A stretch of DNA of 40,193 bases. Origin: Candidatus Parcubacteria bacterium (lineage in GTDB: Bacteria > Patescibacteriota > Patescibacteriia > Patescibacteriales > UBA12075). The stretch is from assembly GCA_023132155.1 (NCBI GenBank), contig JAGLYP010000003.1, positions 1 through 40,193 on the forward strand. Reading direction: 5' to 3'. This document shows, one piece after another, positions 1 to 7,423 of the stretch. The stretch's first letter is position 1. Each line of letters begins with the position of its first letter. The position numbers and the translations under genes are program-made. The notes beneath the pieces were generated by a model. The model ran no database searches, was not told the origin of the DNA, and worked only from the letters and a program-made list of their open reading frames with translations.

Positions 1-4
1 TCGC

Positions 5-32
5 TTAATACTTAATACAAAATACATAATAC
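5..32. repeat. degenerate 7-nt tandem array (4 units)
   Basis: Four successive heptamers, TTAATAC, TTAATAC, AAAATAC and ATAATAC, fill the gap before parA and end 10 nt before its start codon. The period is exactly 7. It belongs to a class of 7-nt-period arrays found at several gene boundaries in this window. No function is visible, and the array may extend off the left edge. Confidence 0.7.
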
Positions 33-41
33 TTTTTAAAT

Positions 42-803
42 ATGGGTAAAATAATCTCAATAGTAAATCAAAAAGGCGGGGTTGGAAAGACCACGACAGC
101 CGTTAATTTAGGGGCTTATCTTGCTCATTTGGGCAAGGAAATTCTTTTGGTTGATATTGATCCGCAGGCAAACGCCACTTCCGGGCTGGGTATTGACCAC
201 AAAGAATTGTCTTATGGAATTTATGAAGCAATCATTGGTGAAAAACCGATATATTCCATTATAAAGCATACTGTTCAGGATGGGTATAAAGTCGCTCCTT
301 CAACTTTGTCTTTGGCGGGCGCGGGGATTGAATTGGTTGGAATGGAAGACAGGGAGTTCAGGCTTAATAAAATTATCAGTGAAATTGTTAATGAATATGA
401 TTATATAATTATTGACGGTCCGCCTTCTTTGGGCTTATTAACTGTTAACAGTTTAGTGGCGGCTGATGAGGTTTTGATTCCTATTCAAAGCGAATATTAC
501 GCGCTAGAAGGTCTAAGTCAGTTATTAGAAACCATTGCTTTGGTGCAAAACAATTTAAAGCCGGAATTAGGCGTGATGGGGGCGATTATTACCATGTTTG
601 ACCGCAGAAATAAATTATCCGGTTCGGTTATGAATGAATTGTATAAATATTTTCCGAATCGTGTTTTTCGTTCGGTTATCCCTAGGAGCGTTCGCTTAGC
701 GGAAGCCCCAAGTTTTGGCCGTTCAATTTTGCATTATGATCCAAAATCAAAAGGCGGAAAAGCCTATGAGCGCTTGGCAAGGGAGATGATTAGTTTGGAG
801 TAA
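42..803 (+). CDS. parA: ParA/Soj-type chromosome partitioning ATPase
   Basis: This is a deviant Walker-type ATPase of the ParA/Soj family, which binds DNA nonspecifically in its ATP form and moves ParB-parS complexes during chromosome segregation. The deviant Walker A motif KGGVGKTT lies at residues 11-18, the second conserved block DIDPQAN follows near residue 38, and the DGPPSLG block covers the Walker B region. At 253 residues the length is normal for a chromosomal Soj and too short for plasmid ParA proteins with an N-terminal DNA-binding domain. The ATG at 42 gives the expected N-terminus and has no Shine-Dalgarno site. No parB is visible; it could lie outside the window. A MinD-like role is less likely because the C-terminus shows no clear amphipathic targeting helix. 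Confidence 0.93.
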   Translation: MGKIISIVNQKGGVGKTTTAVNLGAYLAHLGKEILLVDIDPQANATSGLGIDHKELSYGIYEAIIGEKPIYSIIKHTVQDGYKVAPSTLSLAGAGIELVGMEDREFRLNKIISEIVNEYDYIIIDGPPSLGLLTVNSLVAADEVLIPIQSEYYALEGLSQLLETIALVQNNLKPELGVMGAIITMFDRRNKLSGSVMNELYKYFPNRVFRSVIPRSVRLAEAPSFGRSILHYDPKSKGGKAYERLAREMISLE

Positions 804-810
804 TATCAAA

Positions 811-845
811 ATTTATGATTTTAGATTTATGATTTAGGATTTAAT
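811..845. repeat. degenerate 7-nt tandem array (5 units)
   Basis: Five heptamers in register (ATTTATG, ATTTTAG, ATTTATG, ATTTAGG, ATTTAAT) occupy the parA-pyrG gap. The first 24 nt match the array at 17387-17410 with one mismatch, so the same heptamer family occurs at two distant gene boundaries. Confidence 0.7.
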
Positions 846-884
846 TCAAGAGTCATTAATATAATCTTTAAATTAAGCATCCCT

Positions 885-2558
885 ATGCCTAAAAAAACAA
901 CCAAGAAAAAAGACGAAAAGAAAAATACAAAATACATTTTTGTCGTTGGCGGCGTGATGTCCGGAGTCGGCAAAGGAGTAACTGTCGCTTCAATCGGCAG
1001 GATATTGCAGTCTATGGGCTATAATGTCAGTGCGATAAAAGTTGACCCATATATAAATATTGATGCCGGTACAATGAATCCGACTGAGCATGGCGAGGTT
1101 TTTGTTACGGAAGACGGCGATGAGACTGATCAGGATATAGGAAATTATGAGCGTTTTTTTAATAAAAATATTTATCGGGAAAATTACATGACAACCGGTC
1201 GAGTATATCAGACGGTAATCCAAAAAGAAAGAAATTTGGAATATAAGGGCAAATGCGTTGAAGTGGTTCCACATATTCCAATGGAAATCCGCGACCGTAT
1301 AAAAAAAGCGGTTCTAAAAACTAAGGCGGAAATTATGATTATTGAAATTGGCGGCACGGTTGGTGAATATCAAAATTTATTGTTTTTAGAAGCGGCGCGC
1401 ATGATGAAGTTATATGATCCGAAAAATGTTTTATTTGTTATGGTAAGTTATCTGCCAATTCCTGCTAAGGTGGGGGAGATGAAAACAAAGCCGACTCAAT
1501 ACGCGATTCGCACTTTGAATAGCGCCGGCATTCAGCCCGATTTTATAATCGGCCGTTCAAGAATGCCAATGGATGATGCCAGGCGCAAGAAAATCGCGAT
1601 AAATTGCAATATTAACAAGGACGATGTTATCTCCGCGCCTGATATTGATTCAATATATGATGTTCCGATAAATTTTGAAAAAGATAATTTTGGCGAGAGA
1701 ATATTAAGCAAGTTTAATCTTAAGCGCAAGAAAAAAGATTTGGCTGATTGGCGGAAAATGGTTAATATTATAAAAAACAGCAAAAAAGAAGTAAATATCG
1801 GCGTAGTGGGAAAGTATTTTACAACCGGAGATTTCTGTTTGTCTGATTCGTATATATCCGTTATTGAAGCTTTGAAGCACGGCTGTATAGCCAATAAAGC
1901 CAAGCCGAATTTGCATTGGATAAACACCGATGAAATTGAGAGAAAAGGAACAGCCTGTTTGGCAAAATATGACGGAATAATTGTTCCGCAAGGCTGGGGT
2001 ACCCGCGGCTCAGAAGGAAAAATTAAAACTATCCGCTATTGCCGAGAAAAGAAAAAGCCTTATTTTGGCCTTTGTTACGGCATGCAGATGGCTGTAATTG
2101 AATTTGCCCGTAATGTTTGCGATTTAAAAGGCGCTGATAGCGAAGAGATTAATTCTAAGACTCCATATCCGGTTATTCATATTATGCCCGGACAAAAAGT
2201 TTTGTTAGCCAAAAAGCAGTATGGCGGAACTATCCGTTTGGGCGGATGGCCTTGTAAAATTGTAAAAGGCACGCATTTAGCCAAAGCATACGAGAAAAAA
2301 TTTAAAAATAAAAGCACGATTTCAGAACGCCATCGCCATAGATATGAATTTAACAATGCTTTTCGCGAAAAGCTTGAAAATAACGGCTTGGTAATTGCCG
2401 GCACATCGCCTAACGGCAAGATTGTTGAAGCGATTGAAATAAAAAATCATCCCTTTTTTATAGGCACTCAGTTTCATCCTGAATATATTTCCAGGCCATT
2501 GGATCCGCACCCATTGTTTGTTGAGTTTGTTAAGGTTTGTTTAAAATTGAAAAAATAG
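885..2558 (+). CDS. pyrG: CTP synthase (glutamine hydrolysing)
   Basis: CTP synthase makes CTP from UTP, ATP and glutamine-derived ammonia, the last step of pyrimidine nucleotide synthesis in the cytosol. The N-terminal synthetase domain carries the P-loop GGVMSGVGKG at residues 22-31 and the KVDPYINIDAGTMNPTEHGE block. The C-terminal class I glutamine amidotransferase domain has its nucleophile in GLCYGMQ (Cys397) and a GTQFHPEY block near the C-terminus. The length of 557 is normal, with a lysine-rich extension of about 15 residues. Several usually conserved positions differ: GGVMSGVGKG instead of GGVxSxLGKG, and PQGWGTRG where PGGFGxRG is usual. Identity is secure and the divergence looks like that of a distant lineage. 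The gene converges on rpmA across a shared hairpin terminator. Confidence 0.95.
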   Translation: MPKKTTKKKDEKKNTKYIFVVGGVMSGVGKGVTVASIGRILQSMGYNVSAIKVDPYINIDAGTMNPTEHGEVFVTEDGDETDQDIGNYERFFNKNIYRENYMTTGRVYQTVIQKERNLEYKGKCVEVVPHIPMEIRDRIKKAVLKTKAEIMIIEIGGTVGEYQNLLFLEAARMMKLYDPKNVLFVMVSYLPIPAKVGEMKTKPTQYAIRTLNSAGIQPDFIIGRSRMPMDDARRKKIAINCNINKDDVISAPDIDSIYDVPINFEKDNFGERILSKFNLKRKKKDLADWRKMVNIIKNSKKEVNIGVVGKYFTTGDFCLSDSYISVIEALKHGCIANKAKPNLHWINTDEIERKGTACLAKYDGIIVPQGWGTRGSEGKIKTIRYCREKKKPYFGLCYGMQMAVIEFARNVCDLKGADSEEINSKTPYPVIHIMPGQKVLLAKKQYGGTIRLGGWPCKIVKGTHLAKAYEKKFKNKSTISERHRHRYEFNNAFREKLENNGLVIAGTSPNGKIVEAIEIKNHPFFIGTQFHPEYISRPLDPHPLFVEFVKVCLKLKK

Positions 2559-2566
2559 GGTTAAAC

Positions 2567-2607
2567 AAAAAACATGCAACTTGCTTGTCGCAAGTTGCAT
2601 GTTTTTT
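2567..2607. terminator. bidirectional terminator between pyrG and rpmA
   Basis: A perfect 18-bp stem (2567-2584 with 2590-2607) closes a 5-nt loop. The arms begin with six A and end with six T, so the hairpin has a U tract in both directions, as expected between convergent genes. It starts 8 nt after the pyrG stop and ends 6 nt before the rpmA stop. Confidence 0.9.
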
Positions 2608-2613
2608 ATTTTT

Positions 2614-2895
2614 TTATTTTTGAACAATTACATTAACAATTTTCGTTTTTTTCAGATGTCCCGTATATTTTCTTAATTTTTTGCTTGTGAATTTTATCAG
2701 ACCGGCAACAGTCGCAAATAAAGTGTCATCCTTACCCTTTTTTACATTTTCACCGGGGCGATATTTGCTTCCTCTTTGCCTGATTATAATAGATCCGGCT
2801 TTGGCAAATTGTCCGTCGGACAATTTAACGCCCAGCCGTTTGCTTTTTGAATCTTTAAGATTTCCGGCTGATCCGCCGGCTTTTTTATGCGCCAT
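2614..2895 (-). CDS. rpmA: 50S ribosomal protein L27
   Basis: L27 is a small basic protein of the large ribosomal subunit whose flexible N-terminus reaches the peptidyl transferase centre. The protein starts MAHKKAGGS and contains the family blocks [21 protein letters not shown] and DDTLFA. It is 93 residues long with the start at 2895; an upstream in-frame ATG at 2913 would add six residues not found in the family. There is no Firmicutes-type cleavable N-terminal extension. rplU (L21), the usual partner, is absent nearby, so the gene stands alone between a strong promoter upstream and a bidirectional terminator downstream. Confidence 0.96.
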   Translation of the reverse strand: MAHKKAGGSAGNLKDSKSKRLGVKLSDGQFAKAGSIIIRQRGSKYRPGENVKKGKDDTLFATVAGLIKFTSKKLRKYTGHLKKTKIVNVIVQK

Positions 2896-2904
2896 ATGTT
2901 TATT

Positions 2905-2939
2905 ATGAAACATGAATCACAAAACATGAATCATGAAAT
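2905..2939. repeat. degenerate 7-nt tandem array (5 units)
   Basis: Units ATGAAAC, ATGAATC, ACAAAAC, ATGAATC and ATGAAAT run in exact 7-nt register just upstream of the rpmA start, inside its 5' leader. Same class as the other heptad arrays in the window, with a different unit. Confidence 0.65.
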
Positions 2940-2991
2940 TAAAAGTAAATAATAAAAAAATAATACCGAATGTCTTGGTTCGGCTTTAATT

Positions 2992-3020
2992 AATATAACA
3001 AATATATTTATTTGTGTCAA
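2992..3020 (-). promoter_or_regulatory. rpmA promoter with 5'-end hairpin downstream
   Basis: On the minus strand a consensus -35 TTGACA (3015-3020) is separated by 17 nt from a -10 TATATT (2992-2997) preceded by TGT. Transcription should start near 2985. A small hairpin (CCGAA/TTCGG, 2966-2983) sits at the very 5' end of the predicted transcript and is followed by a U-rich stretch. It could be a 5' stabiliser or a weak attenuator; this is inference. Confidence 0.75.
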
Positions 3021-3041
3021 GGCAATGTATTGTGTTATAAT
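3012..3041 (+). promoter_or_regulatory. extended -10 promoter of the Clp-like operon
   Basis: The -35-like TTGTGT (3012-3017), an 18-nt spacer and an extended -10 TGTTATAAT (3033-3041) face rightward. The -35 overlaps the -35 of the minus-strand rpmA promoter, so the two promoters are back to back and could compete. A start near 3048 would place the structured element at 3099-3142 in the 5' leader. Confidence 0.65.
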
Positions 3042-3098
3042 AATATTGTATTTCTACAAATTACGAATTATACGAATATATAAATATTTATATATAAT

Positions 3099-3142
3099 AT
3101 TCGCATATCCTGCAAACGTACGCGCGGGTTTGCGAAACGAAT
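3099..3142 (+). promoter_or_regulatory. structured 5' leader element, copy 1
   Basis: An outer stem ATTCG/CGAAT (3099-3103 with 3138-3142) encloses an internal loop (ATAT opposite TTTGCGAA) and an inner stem CCTGC/GCGGG. A second copy at 35385-35447 keeps the outer stem, the ATRT/TTTGCGAA internal loop and the inner stem, while the apical loop differs in size and sequence. In both copies the start codon follows within 5-6 nt, linked by an AAC(C)TT tail, and an extended -10 promoter lies upstream. This suggests an RNA element acting on translation initiation. I do not recognise it as a known riboswitch. Confidence 0.5.
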
Positions 3143-3148
3143 AACCTT

Positions 3149-3514
3149 ATGATGACAAATAATTTTACTTTATATGGAATAAAGATTTTAGCTGAAATTG
3201 CGCGCGATATTTTGTTTTTTCCGTTTTGGTGGTATTCGCGCGGGTTATTTAATGTTGTTCAGAAACAGATATTTTTTCTTAAAAATATGCAGAAATCTTT
3301 AGCCCTTTTGGTTTGGATAAAAAATATTTTCAAGCCTATGTACGGCCAGCGTGATTGGCAGGGTATTTTAATCAGTATTTTTATTCGTTCCGTTCAAATA
3401 GTATTTCGCAGTTTTTTAATGTTGTTTTTAATAATTTTTTCTTTATTTTTAATAATTTTTTGGATAATTTTACCGCCTTTAGTGATTTTTGAAATATTTT
3501 TTCAATTACTTTAA
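3149..3514 (+). CDS. small hydrophobic membrane protein upstream of Clp-like ATPase
   Basis: I do not recognise a named family. The 121-residue protein has an aromatic, amphipathic N-terminal half (an FFPFWWYSRG block at about residues 23-32) and a very hydrophobic C-terminal stretch from about residue 85 to the end, enough for one long or two short membrane helices. Two consecutive ATGs (3149 and 3152) are possible starts. The gene ends 2 nt before the Clp-like ATPase start, so the two are almost surely cotranscribed. As the downstream ATPase is itself membrane anchored, a role as its membrane partner or adaptor is a reasonable inference. The gene sits directly behind the structured leader element. 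Confidence 0.75.
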   Translation: MMTNNFTLYGIKILAEIARDILFFPFWWYSRGLFNVVQKQIFFLKNMQKSLALLVWIKNIFKPMYGQRDWQGILISIFIRSVQIVFRSFLMLFLIIFSLFLIIFWIILPPLVIFEIFFQLL

Positions 3515-3516
3515 AT

Positions 3517-6264
3517 ATGAATGACTCAATCAACAGCAATTTTATAGTTTGTCCGAATTGTCAGGGAAAAGGTAAAAATAATTTAGGCGTGGCCTGTCCC
3601 AATTGCGCCGGTTGCGGTCTGGGAACATTTTTTCATGGCCGTTTTTTTTATTGGGGTCCGAAATTAGGACGAGCCATGATTGAGTTGAGTCATTTTCGCA
3701 AGAAAATTCATTTATTAATAAATATTTTGGCTTTCACTTTGGGTTTTATCGGTTTGTTATCACTTGGTTTTTGGGCTTATTTAGCAAGCGGATACACAAG
3801 CGAGATTGGCGCTTTTGCCTTTTGGCGTGAAAAGCATATATTAATATTGCTGTTTTGGTTAAGCATGGCGGCTGATATGTTTGTAATGTATCGTTTAAGC
3901 GAGGAGGAACGGCAGAGGCATAAAATTAAAAAATTAAATTACGAGGAAAGCATCCAAAAGCAAGAATTGCCCGATAATTGGGATGAATTAAGGCGAGCGG
4001 CCGGCAGTTATAAAATCGATGTTTCCGGCGGGTTTAATCTGGGCGCTTATGATATGGCGGAAGATGCTTATTTGCTTGCCGCCAAGCTTGAGCATGAATA
4101 TGTTACGCCCCTGCATTTATTTTTTTCTTGTTTGGCCGATAAAGAAGTAGCCGCGATTTTTTCCCGCCTGAATGTTGATGGAGAAAAATTTTTAAAGAAA
4201 ATAAAAGGGCAAATAGCTCAAATTGATAAAAGTGAAAACAAAACGCAGTTATCAAAAACCGTAAGAGAAGTTTTTATTGAAGCATATATTAATGCTTACA
4301 AGTTAAGGCAAAAAAAGGTTTCGGCAAAAAATTTTATTATTCCTTGCTTAAAAAGAAATAATATTATTAAAGAAATATTGCTGGATTTTGATGTTAATAA
4401 AGACAAGATTTTTAACGTGATTTTGTGGTTTATTATTAACGAACAGCAGGTTGCGAATTATCAAAAATATAAAAGTTTGGCGCGCTTTAAGCCCAGTTCA
4501 AATATGGACCGCGCTTATACATCTGTTGCTACGCCAATGTTAAAACAAATTGCTTATGACTTGACTTTGGCGGCTAAGTTTGGCAGGCTTGAATATTGTG
4601 TCGCGCGCGAAAAAGAAATTGAAGCGATTTGGCAGTATTTTGAAAGCGGTGCTACCGGCGCCATGCTGGTTGGCCCTGTTGGGACGGGAAAAAATGCTAT
4701 TATCGGCGGCATCGCCCAATTAATGGTTGAAGAAGATGTGCCTAAATTTTTGCAAGATAAAAGATTGGTTGAGCTTGACGCCTCGCGCTTGATCAGCGGA
4801 GCCAGTCCCGCCCAAGCGCAGGGCCGTTTGATGGCTGTTATTGACGAAATTGTCAGGGCGGGTAATATAGTTTTATATGTAAATAATATTGAAAATTTAA
4901 TGGGAATTTCCAGCGGTTCTGAAGAAAGTTTGGATTTATCCGAGATTCTAGCCGGCGCTATTGAGCGGAGAAGTTTTTATTGTTTTGCCTCGGCTACTGA
5001 TGTTAATTATGTTAAATATATTGAAAATAGCTCTTTAGGCAATATTTTGCCGAAAGTAGACGTAAAAGAGCCGGAGGGCAATCAAGCGATACAAATTATA
5101 GAAAGTAAAATTGGCGCCATGGAAGGAAAGTATAAGGTTTATTTCTCATATAACGCTATTGAGCAGTCAGTTGTTTTGTCGTCAAAGTATCTGCATGATA
5201 AATATTTGCCTGAGAAAGCCATAGAAATATTGGAAGGCGCGGCCGTAAAGGTTCTTAAAACAAAAGGAGAGCATTCAATGGTAGGCAAGGAAGATATAGC
5301 CGCGTCCATCAGCCTTATTACCAATATTCCAATAACAAAAATTACCGAGGATGAAGGCAGGAAGCTGTTGCAATTAGAAGAGGAGATGCATAAAAGAATG
5401 ATTGCGCAAGACGAAGCGGTTAATTCTGTCGCCTCCAGCCTTCGGCGCGCCAGAACCCAGTTAAGAGAAGCTGATCGGCCGATTGCCAATTTTTTATTTT
5501 TGGGTCCGACCGGAGTCGGTAAAACAGAGTTGGCTAAAACTGTTTCTGAGGTTTATTTTGGCAAAGAGGAATATATGATCAGGGTTGATATGAGCGAATA
5601 TCAGCATCCTGACAGCATTAAGAAAATGATCGGAGACGCAAGCGGCGCGCGCGGGTATTTAACGGAAAAAGTGAGAAAATCGCCGTTTTCTTTAATTCTT
5701 CTAGACGAAATTGAAAAAGCGCATAAAGATATTTTAAATGTTTTTCTCCAAGTTATGGATGATGGCCGTTTAACTGACGGGCAAGGCAGGACAATTGATT
5801 TTACCAACGTGATAATTATCGCTACTTCCAATGCCGGAGCAATTTATATTCAGAATGAGATTTATAAAGGCACGCCTATTTCTGAAATAAAAAATGTTCT
5901 AATAAATGAGCATTTAAAAAATGTGATGCGTCCGGAGTTAATAAACCGTTTTGACGGGGTAATAGTTTTTGAGCCTTTGAGTTTTGAGAATGTGGTTGAT
6001 ATTGCTAAAATTTTATTAGAAAAGCTTAAAAAAGCGCTTGATTCAAAAGGTATTAGCTTAAGATGCGAAGAACAGGGCGTAAGAATTTTAGCGAAACAAG
6101 GATTTGATCCCAAATTCGGCGCGCGGCCTTTAAAAAGATTATTGCGAGACAAAATTGAAGACGAGATAGCCAATTTAATTTTAGCCGGAGCATTAAAGCG
6201 AAGAGATACAGTTATTATTGATGAAATGGCGAATGTGAAAGTTGAGAAGGGGGTTAAGATATGA
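3517..6264 (+). CDS. membrane-anchored Clp/Hsp100 AAA+ ATPase, first ATPase site degenerate
   Basis: A two-ring Clp-type unfoldase or disaggregase. In order: a DnaJ-like zinc finger (CPNCQGKG 12-19, CPNCAGCG 27-34), two membrane segments (about 67-91 and 107-126), a Clp N-domain from about 180, AAA1, and AAA2. AAA2 is intact: Walker A GPTGVGKT (663-670), Walker B Asp730-Glu731, a sensor 1 region with ATSNAGA, and the C-terminal GARPLKR sensor 2. AAA1 looks catalytically dead: Walker A is GPVGTGKN (386-393, Asn for Thr/Ser), and the Walker B acids are both Asn (456-457). No coiled-coil M-domain is evident between the rings, and the (V/I)GF ClpP-docking loop is not visible in AAA2. It therefore may work without ClpP, or with another membrane protease. 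Calling it ClpC, as is common for CPR homologues, would overstate what is seen. Confidence 0.85.
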   Translation: MNDSINSNFIVCPNCQGKGKNNLGVACPNCAGCGLGTFFHGRFFYWGPKLGRAMIELSHFRKKIHLLINILAFTLGFIGLLSLGFWAYLASGYTSEIGAFAFWREKHILILLFWLSMAADMFVMYRLSEEERQRHKIKKLNYEESIQKQELPDNWDELRRAAGSYKIDVSGGFNLGAYDMAEDAYLLAAKLEHEYVTPLHLFFSCLADKEVAAIFSRLNVDGEKFLKKIKGQIAQIDKSENKTQLSKTVREVFIEAYINAYKLRQKKVSAKNFIIPCLKRNNIIKEILLDFDVNKDKIFNVILWFIINEQQVANYQKYKSLARFKPSSNMDRAYTSVATPMLKQIAYDLTLAAKFGRLEYCVAREKEIEAIWQYFESGATGAMLVGPVGTGKNAIIGGIAQLMVEEDVPKFLQDKRLVELDASRLISGASPAQAQGRLMAVIDEIVRAGNIVLYVNNIENLMGISSGSEESLDLSEILAGAIERRSFYCFASATDVNYVKYIENSSLGNILPKVDVKEPEGNQAIQIIESKIGAMEGKYKVYFSYNAIEQSVVLSSKYLHDKYLPEKAIEILEGAAVKVLKTKGEHSMVGKEDIAASISLITNIPITKITEDEGRKLLQLEEEMHKRMIAQDEAVNSVASSLRRARTQLREADRPIANFLFLGPTGVGKTELAKTVSEVYFGKEEYMIRVDMSEYQHPDSIKKMIGDASGARGYLTEKVRKSPFSLILLDEIEKAHKDILNVFLQVMDDGRLTDGQGRTIDFTNVIIIATSNAGAIYIQNEIYKGTPISEIKNVLINEHLKNVMRPELINRFDGVIVFEPLSFENVVDIAKILLEKLKKALDSKGISLRCEEQGVRILAKQGFDPKFGARPLKRLLRDKIEDEIANLILAGALKRRDTVIIDEMANVKVEKGVKI

Positions 6265-6303
6265 GATTGGTAATTTAGCAAGATAAATTTTGTTATAATA
6301 AAT

Positions 6304-6340
6304 AATGTACGTACATATCTACGTACATTTTTATTTTTTT
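6304..6340 (+). terminator. terminator after Clp-like operon
   Basis: A 10-bp perfect stem (6304-6313 with 6320-6329, AATGTACGTA arm) with a 6-nt loop is followed by a T-rich tract to 6340. It lies 40 nt after the Clp-like stop codon. An extended -10-like TGTTATAAT at 6291-6299 just upstream is probably fortuitous or drives a very short transcript. Confidence 0.8.
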
Positions 6341-6354
6341 AAAATTTATTTTTT

Positions 6355-6388
6355 ATGAAATAATATTAATTATTTCATGCGTTTTTTT
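6355..6388 (+). terminator. second hairpin with T7 tract
   Basis: A 10-bp perfect A/T-rich stem (ATGAAATAAT, 6355-6364 with 6369-6378), a 4-nt loop and then seven T (6382-6388). Probably a backup terminator in tandem with the one 20 nt upstream. Confidence 0.6.
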
Positions 6389-6401
6389 AAAAATTTTATT
6401 A

Positions 6402-6430
6402 TTGACTTTGCGCGCTAAAATTGGTAAATT
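6402..6430 (+). promoter_or_regulatory. promoter of glycosyltransferase/ABC transporter genes
   Basis: TTGACT (6402-6407), a 17-nt spacer and TAAATT preceded by TGG (extended -10, 6422-6430). A start near 6437 places the hairpin at 6432-6460 at the 5' end of the transcript. Confidence 0.55.
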
Positions 6431-6431
6431 T

Positions 6432-6460
6432 AAGATAGGTTAAATAAAATAACCTATCTT
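6432..6460 (+). promoter_or_regulatory. leader hairpin
   Basis: A perfect 10-bp stem (AAGATAGGTT / AACCTATCTT) with a 9-nt AT-only loop, in the predicted leader 24 nt before the start codon. The following sequence has only a short T run, so it could be a weak attenuator or an mRNA stabiliser. Confidence 0.45.
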
Positions 6461-6483
6461 TTGATTTAAACAAATATATATTT

Positions 6484-7362
6484 ATGGAGAATATAAATAT
6501 AGGCGTATTAATTTACACCTACAACAGAATAGAGGATGCCAAAATTAGCATGGAAATAATAAGAAATTATTGGACTAAATCAAGTTTGATAAATGATATA
6601 AAAATAGTACATAGTTTTAATGGGAATAAAAATTGGTATCCAAAAAAATATTTGGAAGATGATTTAATACGAATGAGAAATTCAAATCATTTTCAAGGAG
6701 CATCTGAAATGATAGATAGCGGAATAAAAAAGATGAGGGAAAAATATAAAAATTTGGATTATGTTATCGTGCTGGCTTCTGATACTTGGCTTGTAAAAAT
6801 AAATTATTTAGAAAGTTTGCTTAAAAAGATGAGAAAAAAAGAATTGTATTTAGCTACTTGCCCGTGGGGTATTTCAAAGAGAAATTCATTGTTTGATGTC
6901 GGGATCTCAGTAGATTTTTTTATTATGGATTTTAAATGGATAAAAAAATACAAAATGTTCCCGATAGATTATAAAAATTTTTTTGATAAATATTGGGAGT
7001 TGTTTTTATATGTGAAAGGCAGTAATGTTTTCTTGGAAAAATTAATGATAGCGAGATTCTTGGAAGCAATTTTTAAACAATATAATAATAATGTTACTTT
7101 GAGATCTTTTGGAGAATCAAAAATTTTAAATTTAAAAGACAGAAGTCCGGTTCATTCCCATGTTGACAAGAACGGCTTTTGGATAAGAAAAAAATATTGG
7201 CCGAAAATGGGATTGTTAACTCATCATGAGCCTTTGCTTAAACAAAAAATTTTAAAACAGATGAAAATTGACAAAGGAAAATATATTTGTAAATTAATAT
7301 CATCAAATAATTTGAATTATTATCTTAAATACACAAAAGAAACCGAAAGATATGATGAGTAG
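6484..7362 (+). CDS. putative GT-A type (family 2-like) glycosyltransferase
   Basis: The N-terminus (NIGVLIYTYNR, residues 4-14) looks like the first strand and loop of a GT-A nucleotide-sugar fold, and a VIVLASDTWL block near residue 100 sits where the metal-binding DxD motif is expected, reduced to a single Asp. No membrane helices are seen, so it would act at the cytoplasmic face, presumably adding sugar to a lipid-linked or surface glycan. The C-terminal half is lysine, asparagine and aromatic rich and resembles nothing I can name. The gene is 61 nt upstream of an ABC exporter and close to a WecA-like transferase, which supports a surface-glycan role. Composition is more AT rich than the flanking genes, as often seen for exchangeable glycan genes. 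The glycosyltransferase call is moderate; donor and acceptor are unknown. Confidence 0.55.
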   Translation: MENINIGVLIYTYNRIEDAKISMEIIRNYWTKSSLINDIKIVHSFNGNKNWYPKKYLEDDLIRMRNSNHFQGASEMIDSGIKKMREKYKNLDYVIVLASDTWLVKINYLESLLKKMRKKELYLATCPWGISKRNSLFDVGISVDFFIMDFKWIKKYKMFPIDYKNFFDKYWELFLYVKGSNVFLEKLMIARFLEAIFKQYNNNVTLRSFGESKILNLKDRSPVHSHVDKNGFWIRKKYWPKMGLLTHHEPLLKQKILKQMKIDKGKYICKLISSNNLNYYLKYTKETERYDE

Positions 7363-7423
7363 AATTCAGGTTTACGCATTTTGATATTTCTAATCGTTTA
7401 CCAAATTAACAAAATTTTCGGAT

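Noticed and set aside
6291-6299. TGTTATAAT as promoter for the glycosyltransferase
   Set aside because: Any transcript from it would run straight into two terminator-like hairpins; a better promoter lies at 6402-6430.
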